The notes beneath the pieces were generated by a model that was not told the origin of the DNA, did not search any database, and worked only from the letters and a program-made list of their open reading frames with translations. From positions 946,537 to 1,010,536 of the forward strand of contig NW_022985166.1 in NCBI RefSeq assembly GCF_010093535.1: a stretch of DNA of 64,000 nt. Direction: 5' to 3'. Numbering within the stretch: the stretch's first letter is position 1; the number at the start of each line of letters is the position of its first letter. Below are positions 48,150-59,961 of the stretch, piece by piece. The DNA is from Lindgomyces ingoldianus. Taxonomy: Eukaryota > Ascomycota > Dothideomycetes > Pleosporales > Lindgomycetaceae. The position numbers and the translations under genes were made by a program.

Positions 48150-48733
48150 CTATGTCTCCTGTCGCCATTTCACCTCGACTCTCTCTACCGACCTGCTTCT
48201 CCACCAGTCCGTGTCCGTCCATAATGCCGTGTTCGGCATCAGCAACTCGTGCTCATCGAGTCCTAACCTCTTCATAGACCCAAGAACTGCCTCATACCTG
48301 CCATCCTTCATGAGAGCCCGAGATAGGTATGAGTACTTCTGCAACCACAGGGATTACTTCCCTTTTTTATTTTTGTTTGCAAGAATGCTATCAACGATGC
48401 CTCTCCCTCCAGCTACCCTAGCGTGAATACTTATTCGGTGAATATGCGTTTCGAGATTCATCCAATCTCCTGTGTTACGTCACGTCCAGCCCCATACCTT
48501 CAATCACGGTACATATTCATACCTATCAAGCGGCCCGTATCAAACCACATCTCGCACAGAACAGCATACACCACCTTCACGAGGACGTGAAGGCGCTTGC
48601 TTTGTAACATACTGCCGTTCGGGGAGCCAGGGGAAATCGGGATACCTACTGGTGAGGGTGCTTGGATGATGGGGTCCTTGTCTTTGAAGGCGTACCCGAG
48701 AATCTTTTGGGCATATCTTAGTTTGTGAATGGC
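48150..48733 (-). pseudogene. RNase III-like family pseudogene (copy 3)
   Basis: The minus strand from 48733 reads AIHKLRYAQKILGYAFKDKD, then SKRLHVLVKVVYAVLCEMWF and DTGRLI. A canonical 53-nt intron follows (48522-48470, GTATGA...ACACAG, phase 1), then GDWMNLETHIHRISIHARV. The intron sits at exactly the place and phase of the one in the 40.5 kb copy (GRAK|K-DW there, GRLI|G-DW here), so they are homologues. Damage: the frame upstream of 48733 has TGA and no ATG (a plausible ATG at 48747-48749 is one base out of frame); TAA at 48354-48356; and the second active-site segment is missing or unrecognisable. After the TAA the frame resumes RYEAVLGSMKRLGLDEHELL, matching the family C-terminus. The LGD motif is also lost (VLVKVV). 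Confidence 0.6.
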
Positions 48734-48779
48734 TTCGCTCGCTCATATCCTTAGGTTGTTCGATTTCAGTGCTGGACAG

Positions 48780-49394
48780 ATCGGACACATCTGTATCCGA
48801 GGGATGTATAACGAGGGCGGTTGGCATGACTGTGGCAGAGAAGAATGATGAATGACGAAAACAAAAGGGCTGGGCTATTGCGAACGCAACTCTTCATAGG
48901 ACTGGTGCACCTTCCAACCTCACATAAAAATTCTTTACAACATTGGAGATATAAGTCTAGAGCAAAATCTGCCTGTTTCACGATCGCTATTTACATACAC
49001 CGTTCTCGGTGTTTCCATCAGAGTGGCTGGAAGAATTTTGCGCATTTCGGCAAAGGCTTTTGCCGCACATTTTCAACACCGAATTACCAGCCACATCATC
49101 GTGACACCGCATACTAGGCTGCCAGCTGGAATATCTGTTTGTACAAGACAACTTGTAGAGTTGGTGATATTTCCCCAATATCGTTTTTCTATACGTTCCA
49201 GATTTTCACTCAACCTCACTTACCTCTCGAACAATTCTTTTCATTCTAGCACCTACCAGAAAGGCCTCAACTACACTTCCGACCTCCCAATCTGCCCGAC
49301 AAGCTGAATTGAATGAGTACAAAAAAAACAACAACCATTAGCTCTCCTCTATTAGTACAATTCAGACTCAGACCCCTCATTCAGGCTGCCAACA
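48780..49394. other. Divergent intergenic region between two RNase III-like loci
   Basis: Between the minus-strand pseudogene and the plus-strand intact copy. No other gene seen. Confidence 0.5.
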
Positions 49395-49892
49395 ATGTCC
49401 AGCCAAATTCTCAGAAACATCGAACCTAAAATCGCTAAATGTGAATCTATCATCGGCTACACATTCCAGGACAAGGTGCTCTGCATCCAAGCTTTAAAAT
49501 CCGTTGGAACTGGCGTGCTAGTCTCATACAATGGATTTATTCATGACTTGCCTAATAACAAAGCGCTTGCTGTCTTAGGTGATCGAGTTCAGCACCTGGC
49601 GCTGTGTGTCAAGTGGTGGAACAGGGGAGTTCCCCGAGTGTCAGAGCAATACTCTCAGGTCGAACAAGAAAATCTTGGCAATAAGCCACTAGGAGAGAGA
49701 GGCATGGAGCGAGGAATCCACACTTGTATCTTGCAGGACCCAGGAAGGACTGTTAGGAGGGAACAGCCGACAAATAAGATGGTTGCGGATGCGATGGAGG
49801 CGATTGCTGGGGCTGTCTATTTGGATGGGGGCGATGAGGCGCTGGAGAAGGTTATGAGTGCTCTTGGGTTGGATCTGCATCGGTATTTGTAA
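49395..49892 (+). CDS. RNase III-domain-like protein, 165 aa, intronless (copy 4)
   Basis: Start MSSQILRNIEPKIAKCESII, in good context (AACAATG). GYTFQDKVLCIQALKS follows. The first active-site motif reads NKALAVLGDRVQHLAL: of bacterial ERLEFLGD only L-x-x-x-G-D is kept and the catalytic E41 position is Ala. The second motif is intact in its acidic residues (VADAMEAIAGAVYLDGGDE, matching D114 and E117). It ends GLDLHRYL. Single-domain, with no dsRBD. It lacks the intron found in the two minus-strand family members. Predicted catalytically weak or dead, so a structural or RNA-binding role is more likely (inference). Its 3' half and 3' flank are duplicated in the relic at 39.7-40.1 kb. Confidence 0.72.
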   Translation: MSSQILRNIEPKIAKCESIIGYTFQDKVLCIQALKSVGTGVLVSYNGFIHDLPNNKALAVLGDRVQHLALCVKWWNRGVPRVSEQYSQVEQENLGNKPLGERGMERGIHTCILQDPGRTVRREQPTNKMVADAMEAIAGAVYLDGGDEALEKVMSALGLDLHRYL

Positions 49893-50855
49893 CGATGAGT
49901 CTGAGATAGGGTATACCAACGAGCTTGTGATTAGGATGTATGCCAGAGGGAATTAGATTGAAACGAGTCCGCGCAGCGAATTTGCATCATACAGATCGAG
50001 TAGATGTATCAAACCTATCCTCTAGCCATTAAATCCCCATAGACTAGTTGTTATCGCGCCACCTCACACATCATTGCAACTAACGCTCGTATCCATTTAC
50101 TTCATCAATTTCCGAGCTATACAGTTAAGTTAGTAGGTAGTCTCTCTATCCTATCATACATTCCTCTATATTGTAAGTAGCTATGAAGATGTGGATTAAA
50201 GGGGGGGAGTTGGTAGAAGAGGATCTGAGGTACTTTTTGTACCCGTAGAACCTGTTTTACCCGGCAATTGGGCGATAGGGGGATAGAGGATAGGGGAATT
50301 TATAGTGATAAAAATGGAACTGCGAATGTGAGGGCAATAGCGCAGGGTGAAAGAAATGCGTACCGTGAAAGCGAAGACACACTGAAAGCAAAGATTTGAA
50401 CCGAAAGAGGAAGCATGTAGTGAAAGCGATTATTCTAATAACCCTGTGTTTGTACGCTAAGGCAAAATATGCACCTGAAGAGTAAACATACAAATTAAGA
50501 ACATATCCACAGTGAACACGAACACAAAAACGTCTAACTAACTGCTAAAATTAACAAGAACAAAACATAAACATATTGATTGACCCGCTTAAGAAGATCA
50601 GGCACCATAGAACAGTAAGGATAAGAGAAATACGTAACCCTGCACTGGCGGGGTACGCACTCATCGTTCATTCGCCTAAGAGTCATGACATATATCCCAA
50701 CCTATCTCTCATTACACATGTCCCCTTTTCCAGATTTCTTCCCCATATAGCCAAAGACGACACTCGCATATCCCATGAAAATCCAGCCATCCACCCACAA
50801 CTGGCCTCCCCAGGTGCAACCCAACACACAAAGAAGAGATTAGGTAAAAAGGAAT
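49893..50855. other. Convergent intergenic region
   Basis: 3' flanks of the RNase III-like gene and of the convergent MAP kinase gene. No gene seen. Confidence 0.5.
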
Positions 50856-52516
<1,661 letters not shown>

Positions 52517-53429
52517 TGCGTCGGCCTGCACTGCAGCTCTTAGTTTGACGGACGGTAGTGGGTCTTCGAAGAATTGCGCTCGTGGGAAGTGAGGGCTCGA
52601 GGAACGGGCGGAGGCGAAGCAGCTCTCACGGACAGGGACCCGGAGCTCGCTGTGTTATAAGGCTCTGTAGGCGCCCGCGGCTGAGGGGCAGGCTGCGGCG
52701 GCGATGACTGGCGCGACCAACACACAGCGAAAGGTAGTCCGGGAGGCTGCGTCTCTAAGGGGGCAGAGCTCCTCTCGCCGGGGATGAGCGCGAAGCAGAA
52801 GAAATGTACGATGGTCTGAGATAGACAGAAAGAAATGGCGGTGGTGCTTGTCCCTCGTCTGCCTTGCGTGGTGGGGTTGCGCTCGCAAAAGCGCTGGCAC
52901 ACCACTGCGCTAGACCCTGTTCAGAAAGCCGGCGTCCCCAGAAGGGCTTGAACCAGCCCTAACAGACCGCCTCAGGAGCGGTAAGGCATTGGGACCAGGG
53001 GCAAAAGGACCTGACGTACATGTGTGCTCAATCATCTCTGCATCCACGTATTCCCAGTGCGTCAATTGATGTCAATTGATACTGATCTGCAGTATCAGAA
53101 GATGGCTACATCCACTGAGCACGGCCCGTCCTGGCCCATGCTATGCTGAAAACAACTATTCAGGAAACTGGTAGGAGAACCTATGTAGCGTGCGCGTCCC
53201 ATGCAGGACCAATATAGAATAGACTTATCACATGTCCAAACGAAAATGCTGTCGCTCGTTCTAAATCTCGTGCCGCCCGTCCATATGCAAAAGCCAAGGT
53301 ATCATGCCCGTTCGAAACGCCAGAAAATTACACGCCTAATCGTGCTCTGCACTAGTAAAGCCGCCCAGTGTCCCAAAGCGAACGCCATTCGTAAAATGTC
53401 ACAGCCGCCAAAACTTTTGTCTTCATGCA
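52517..53429. other. Upstream region of the MAP kinase gene
   Basis: No gene seen. Holds the MAP kinase promoter and the 3' flank of the next minus-strand gene. Confidence 0.5.
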
Positions 53430-55581
53430 TTATTCGTAGGAAAACCGCCGCCTTGATGTGCTATCCGTCGATTCCATCGGAGAAATGGGCGAGAGAAGCG
53501 TGTCTTCCGCCTCAAGATACCTGCCGTCTCGCGGAGCACGTGGAGGCTGGAAAAAGGTATCGTTGGCCTCTAAAAACGCTCCATCTCTTGGTGTTCGCGG
53601 TGTTACAGGTGAAATGTTGGGCTGGTTTCTCCTGTTCACCAACTGAACCTCTGACGGTGATACTGGTGCAAGTCTCCTTGGCGGCTCTTCTGATGAAGGT
53701 GATACTTCTGGTGGGCCCGTGGGATCTACTCCGTTGTATATCCTCTCTCGGACCATCATCGACTCCTTCTCTGACAGCTGGCGTCCGTCTGCTTCTTGTC
53801 GCGTGGGGATATCTCCCGGCATTTCGAATATCTGGCGCTCCGTGTTGTCCACCTCTGCGGCGGGGCTTGGCACCCCAAGACTATTTGGCGATGTCGGATC
53901 TCCGGCTTTTACATCCGTCGTGTCCAGCTCTGATCTTCCTAGAGACTCTGCAGGCAGCTCTGCTTTTGGAAACACATTCGTTCCTTCTTCCAAATACTTC
54001 GTTGGCGATGTTGGAGGCTCCTCGGACTTATCTGCCTTTGCCTCTTTCGCGGCCGCTGCCGCTTTTGTGGCGTATTCTGCCTTGACTTGCTCGAGATGTC
54101 GCTTCTGTCGTCTCCGCCAGAAGAACCATAACACGCCAAACACTATCATGGCGAAAGAAAATCCACTTCCCACTGCAATACCGATAATGGCTCCAGTGGT
54201 AGTACGCTTTGGTTTAGAGCTGAGAGTCGTTTTTTCGCCTGGGTACATTGGGGATGTAATCGAAACAATGTTTTTCGGCTGGCCATAGACCCACGAACAC
54301 TGCGAGATGGAGAAGTTTTGACGTTCCCAGTCCACAATCAAGTACGCCTCTTGCAGGAAAGTCCGTCCCAGCACGAACTGGTTTTCCTGCGTAGCTCGCC
54401 GAATTGGGAAATAGTTCGATTGATTCTTCAGTCCTTGGTACGGAGGTTTCGCTACCTTGTCGAAAGCCTTGTAAGGTAACATGATGTCTACTGTTGTGTT
54501 TGTGGAGAATTTCTGCCCAAGACTGAAGGTGATTGTGGCATTGTCTGCAACAAGTGTTTTGTGAGTGAGGTCGTCCACAAGATACAGTCCCGTATCGTTG
54601 TCGTACTTTAGTCCGAATGATTGCTCGAAAGCCTGGCAAATTTCGATCGGCAGCCAGAGCTCTGCGACGGTGGAGTCGATATACATTGTGAATTGGTCAC
54701 GGCTTAGGAGGTTGACGTTGGACTTGGTTACGCTGTTAACATGGATCCCAACGACGCCGACCACGAGGTCTCTCTCATTGTCTGGTGCGAAGCCAAATGT
54801 GAGATCATTTGGAATGAATCGCGACGTATCATAGCCACCGAGTGTTAGGCTACTTAACACACTTGTAAAGTCTATGAGGGTCAGCGAAGTCGACCAACAA
54901 ACTGGACTTGGTCTTACGGTATTGGGCACCAGCGGTGTAGCCGAATGACAAGCTGGGTATGAGGTTCTGCTGGAAGAGATACGTCATGTAGCTCGGGGAT
55001 GGATCCGTGAAAGCAGAGAAATTAGTAGGTTTCGCATTGAGACCGAAGTGTCCGAGCCAGAAGTTGGGAGTAACCAGAGTGCCAACGGTCGTATTCTTGA
55101 GGGTGGGTCCTTCCTCTCCTGGATGACCTAAGCCGACGGTGTCATAGCCATACTCGCCATTGCCCATCATACCAAGAACTTTCTCTGTCCATAACTGATA
55201 GAAGCCAATCTCCTGCCAGGTTGACGAGACGCTGATGTTGAAGAGGTGTCCGCGGGAGCTTTCGCAATCGGTGTCGGTGGTCTCATGTGTCTGATTGGTC
55301 TTCGCGTCTGTCTGATTGACCACGCAAGCGAGACTGTGTATAGTCCATGTTTGCTGGCTTGCGGTTGATGCCAAGGCGCGAACAAACTGTGGAGGGGTGC
55401 CTATGCGGAGGGTAATGGTGTTCCACGAGCCATCAATCCCATCCCAGTCCTGGTCGGGCGCGACAGAGACGGGTGCCGGGAGCGACGAGTTCTTGCTTGC
55501 GCGAACTTGTAGGTCTTGGGCGAGGCACGACGATACGAGCGTGGCCGCGACCAGGACGCACAGGGCGAGGAAACGGGTCAT
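53430..55581 (-). CDS. Membrane-anchored aspartic-protease-like protein lacking one catalytic Asp, 701 aa
   Basis: Exons are 55581-54918 and 54871-53430. The 46-nt intron has a GTAAGA donor, GCTGACC branch site and ATAG acceptor, phase 1. Signal peptide MTRFLALCVLVAATLVSSCL; then the pepsin-fold N-lobe IDGSWNTITLRIGTPPQ followed by VRALASTASQQTW, where the catalytic D-T/S-G-S is replaced by S72-T-A-S. The C-lobe keeps an Asp at 287 (MYIDSTVAELWLP) and the framework motifs VLGRTFLQEAYLIVDWERQN and FSISQC. A single TM at about 448-471 (GAIIGIAVGSGFSFAMIVFG) precedes basic residues (WRRRQKRH) and a cytoplasmic tail of about 230 residues with Pro/Ser/Glu repeats, including two near-identical RAPRDGRYLEAEDT-type units. 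Aspartic proteases need both Asp, so this is most likely non-catalytic: a surface receptor or binding protein with a pepsin fold. It follows the CWI MAP kinase on the same strand; yeast yapsins are CWI-regulated. Confidence 0.82.
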
Positions 55582-57270
55582 GGTCGATTATTAAGCGGCC
55601 ACGGGGAGGCGATAGACGGCCACTGTGAGCGGCCAGAGTCATAACAGATCAAAGCAGCTCGCGCGTGAGCGCCCCGTTGACATTGTTCATGCCACTCGAT
55701 CGGTCGGCGGGCGGGAGAGGGAAGGAGAGAAAGGTGAGACAACGACGAGCTGAGAGGAGTCAAGATGGTGTTGAGCCAGATTGCGGATAGACGCGAGCAT
55801 GGGCCGAGCCTCCAGCAACGGGCCAAGACTTAAATTGCACTCAGGAGCTAACGCGGTTTGTCGCTTGTAGAGGCAATCGATAAGAGGGCAGCTCTATGTC
55901 GTGGCCGCGATTCGCTGTCGGGGGACGATTCCTCACGGGACCGACGAGGGCATCTGGGGCAATGGGGTTGGCATTCATCCATGAGAGCCCTCAGGCGCTC
56001 GTTGGGGGGGGGGGGAGGGAGGGGGGTTTGTGCTCTCATGCTACACGGACGACGGCGTGACAGAAACATCCCAGCTCCTAGCAGCAAGCTAGGGGAGGAA
56101 ACACAAACACCCGATCACGCTGGGTGCGACTCCGTGCTAGCCGTGCAAGTACAGTACCGCCGACCCCCCTTTCAGCCGGTGATTTTTCCCGCCATATATG
56201 GGCACATATGCCTGCGACGTACGCAGCCTGCCTGTTTCACCCAGAGCACACAGTTTGCTGTTTTGCGAGCTCTCGCGGGGCGCAGCGCCACAAAGCCCTG
56301 AAGCTGTTCGAGTGGTGTTCGGCATGGCGACTACAGCGGTCATGTTGTGGCGCGCTGGACCGAGCATCCTTGAAGCAGGGAATTTCTACGGGATTTAGCA
56401 GGCGCACAGCGAATTGCATGTCGGATAGAGTCACAGAGCAAGCCAAGCAGTCTAGCAGAATCGAGGTTTTGCAGCATCAGGCCAACAGGTTTCGAAACTC
56501 CTAGGTGATCGGCGCCGCGAAGTGGAACCCTGAGCACGCTGCCACGATGAGTCCTGATGGAGCAGTGATTGACCAGCACGACCAGGGGCAAGCGAGCCAC
56601 CGTCGAGGCTCCATGACGGCCGGCTCCCTCAACCCATCCCGCCGGGCGTCGACGAACCAGCTGCACCTCACCTGCAGCGCACCAAAACGTGGCGTGCCGG
56701 CCGTCGTGCTTCGTTGTGCCGGCCTTTGACGTCGCTCATGCTGTTCAGAACGCCTTGCGAGGCCTGCGCGCATGAAGCGCAATCAAACCTTCGATCGAAA
56801 GGAATAATTAAACCCTCAGATGAAGGGGAGCACAGGGTATTCGGTCACGGCGACGCGCATCTTCTGTGCCCAGCAGCGAGTGGTGGGTGGTGGCACGACT
56901 GGGGAAGGGTCTGCGGGCTGGCTGGTCTGGCCGCCATGGATAAACAAGCTCAATCTCAATGCACCCGCTTGGCACGCTCCCACGCCTTCGAACTCCCGGG
57001 ACTGGTGCCACCCTTCGCCAGCATCTCCGCCTCCCTTTGCTGGACGACGCGGCTTCGACCTCGCCGATAGCAACCGCTAGCCCCAAGTCGTCGTCGGTTG
57101 GAGTGATACCAATGTTTTTTCCGTCTAAATTGCCTCTCTGCCCCTTTCTGCTCTGATCCCGCCCACATGCACATCTACCATCGTTTGGGTCGTCGATATT
57201 GTGTTGTCGCTGCACTCGTTTGCATGTCGTCGACAGTGCCTGCTTTTCGCTAGGTGCTCGCTATAGAGGC
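55582..57270. other. Divergent intergenic region with long G tract
   Basis: Promoter region shared by two divergent surface-protein genes (55581 minus, 57271 plus). GC-rich, with a run of 12 or more G followed by GAGGGAGGGGGG near 56004-56028. Open frames here are due to the base composition; none is supported. Confidence 0.5.
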
Positions 57271-59961
57271 ATGTTGTTGGTTCGCTCGTTAGCTGTTTTC
57301 GCGCTTCTTTTAGTGTTCTCTGTCGTATCTTGCAATCCGTTCCGTCCTCGCGGATACGACACTATTGGTACGTGATCTGACAAACCTCGTATTGCCCTGC
57401 CCTGACCCCAAGCCATCTTCAGCCCCCTATGCGAATCTCACCTCTATATCGACCGCACCTGCTGTCATTCCTACTACAGAGACTACTGCTATCTTGACGG
57501 AAAACCCTCCTTACCCCATTCCTGGCACCGGAACTGGCATTGTCACTAAGGACAATGGAGGACGCCCGAAGTCGACTGACCAGGGGTCCTCTACTGGCGG
57601 GGCAGCATCCAAGAACGATTCCATGGCACCCTGCACAGTGAACATTCCGCAAGCAAACATCGACTGGTGGTATGCCGCGACTTACGAGTTTCCTATCGGG
57701 ACTTTGACAAAAACTGCGAATCCCTTCAATGATAGCAAGCAGTATCTGACCAAAATTCCTAACACGGAAACCTTCGATGTCACCAGCGCACTCTCAGATA
57801 TTGCTTATACTAACAGTCTCACGTATGATCCGGAGTGGAACATTACCTGGACCTATCTGGAGCAATATGACGTTACCCCTAAGGCTGAGATCACCTCTGT
57901 TATTCCGAGGACTGCCGCTTTGCCACTTCCATCTGGTGACATTATTCCCGCTACAGACGCCCCACTATACGATATCGATATCAACAGCCTCCCAGCCGCG
58001 AGCTTGGCAATTACTGGGCCAACAGGGACTGTATTTATCGCGTACGTCACTATTTTTACATATTTCCTAACACACACTACCTCAAGATTCTCAATAGCGT
58101 TTACGGAGAATGTTACATGAGAGAATACAAAGCTAATCTAAGCAGAACGTCGACGACCCCTGTTCTCTATTTCTCAGTCTATGAAGTAGAGACAGCAGTC
58201 CCTTCCACGGCCGCCGATGGAAAGGTCACATATGATACGACCATCGAGACGTTCAATTTGCCAGATGTATATGCCTACTCATACGATCTGAAAGGTATCG
58301 AAGACTATGCCATCGCAACAGGCGCCGTACCAGATGAGTTCCTCCAGCAGATTCCGCAATCGGCATGCAGCGCCGGACTCTTCGAAGCTACTGTGACAGT
58401 TCTGGTTGTTGTAGATTTGACATATATCAACTTCCCCGGAGCGAACCCCTTCATTGTCCACATAGAATCTAGTGTTTTGGGTTTTGAGGACGAGACTTCC
58501 AAAGGCCCAAATGTCGTAGTAGTTGCCACACCACAACCTCAGACAAGTACTCGTGCAGTCCACCCTCCGATGATTGAACACTCAGAGGATGGCTTCTCGA
58601 CAAGCGTGGACGACAGTGGTGGAGACCACCAGGCCCCCACGACTACCGCTAACGGAGCTGCCGAGACACCGGGTGCTGCGGCCACACCCGCCTTTGAGGA
58701 TAGCCACAACGCTGGGGGAAACCAGGCCCAAGGTCCCAACGCCCAGGAACCATCACAGCAAAGCGTAGGGACGATTGGATCTGAGACAGTAAAGGTTGGC
58801 CCATCGTCCGTCGTCGTCGTTGGCTCTCAAACCTTGAAACCAGGAGGTCCAGCTATCACCGTTGGAGGGATTCCCGTCTCTCTTGTCCCATCTGCAACGG
58901 CCATTGTGGTTGGAGGCACGACTTCTGCCTTACCTCGAGTACTGCCCACAGGCGTTAATAATCCAGCACCACCCATTCTGACCGTAGGTTCTTCCACCTT
59001 CACAGCAAATGCAGCCACACAATTCTTCATCGGACCCGGTCAAACACTCACATTGGGAGGGACAGTCATCGTGGATGGAACAGTCGTCAGCCTTGGACAG
59101 TCTGCATCTTTCGTAGTCGTGGGAGGATCTACGCAGGTATTTTCATCTGCAACACCAGCTTTTAAGCCTCCTGCCGCTACTGCACGACCTACAATCGTAG
59201 TCGCCGGGTCGACCGTCACAGCTAATCCTGGATCGTCCTTCATTATCGGGAGCCAAACCCTCGCACCTGGACAGCAGATTACAGTGGACGGTAGTACTGT
59301 ATCCCTTGCCCCTTCCGCTTCCTTTGTTGTAATCAACGGCCAGACTTCAAGCATCGTGAATCCAGCGGCTCAGATCACTCCCCCACCAATAACTCTGAAT
59401 GGCGCTGTCTTCACTGCACTTCCCGGGACTGGAACAACATACTCAATCGGAGGCCAGTTTCTTACGCCTGGCGGCGTCATCACAGTTGGTGACCAAACTG
59501 TTTCTCTTGCAGCTGGAGCGACTGCCCTTGTCGTGAATGGGCAAACCACGACGCTTCTTCCCCAGGCCATTATTACCAACGCACCCCTTTTGACTGTTGG
59601 CTCCAAAACTTACACCGCACAGTCAGGTGCTGGGACAATATTCATCATATCGGGACAAACACTTACTCCAGGCGGCATAATAACCGTGGATGGAACCACA
59701 ATAAGCCTAGCGCCTGGTGCAACACAACTCATCTACGGAAGTGCAGGACATAGCACAACCGAGACACTTTTCCCCGCCACAATAACTAGGAGTCAGTCTA
59801 ATACCGGAGCTACAGCAAGCGTGGGCGCTACTCGCACGGCTGGTGGCGCTGCGGCGACGAGTAGCAAGAAGGGTGGTGGAGGCTATGCGGTTCAACCGTC
59901 TAGATCAGCAGGATGGAGTCTTTTTGTTATAATAGGTGTGATGGGTCTGGTGCTTGGGTAA
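57271..59961 (+). CDS. GPI-anchored cell-wall protein with beta-type repeats, 859 aa, three exons
   Basis: Exons are 57271-57367, 57423-58041 and 58098-59961; the introns (55 and 56 nt) are phase-matched. Exon 1 gives the signal peptide MLLVRSLAVFALLLVFSVVS. The N-terminal half (to about residue 430) is Thr/Ser-rich with an ordered part, CTVNIPQANIDWWYAATYEF to a pair of Cys around VYGECYM and QSACSAGLF. From about 435 come five imperfect repeats of about 50-60 residues following one pattern: LTVGSSTFTAN, then a strand, then GQTLTLGGTVIVDGTVVSLG, then a strand ending VVVGG or VVNGQ. They fit a stacked beta fold. After a Ser/Thr/Gly linker the protein ends in a hydrophobic tail (GWSLFVIIGVMGLVLG) with small residues before it, a GPI-attachment signal. 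Expected location: outer plasma membrane or wall. Repeat copy number could vary between strains. Confidence 0.8.
58770..59750 (+). repeat. Five diverged coding repeats of about 150-190 bp
   Basis: Protein-level repeats in the GPI protein. Landmark strings recur: SQTLKPGGPAITVGGIPVS, GQTLTLGGTVIVDGTVVS, SQTLAPGQQITVDGSTVS, GQFLTPGGVITVGDQTVS and GQTLTPGGIITVDGTTIS. DNA identity between units is moderate, so this is an old array. Confidence 0.8.

Noticed and set aside
53201..54085. 294-codon plus-strand frame
   Set aside because: Antisense to the tail of the protease-like gene; Leu/Ser/Pro-rich shadow without domain.
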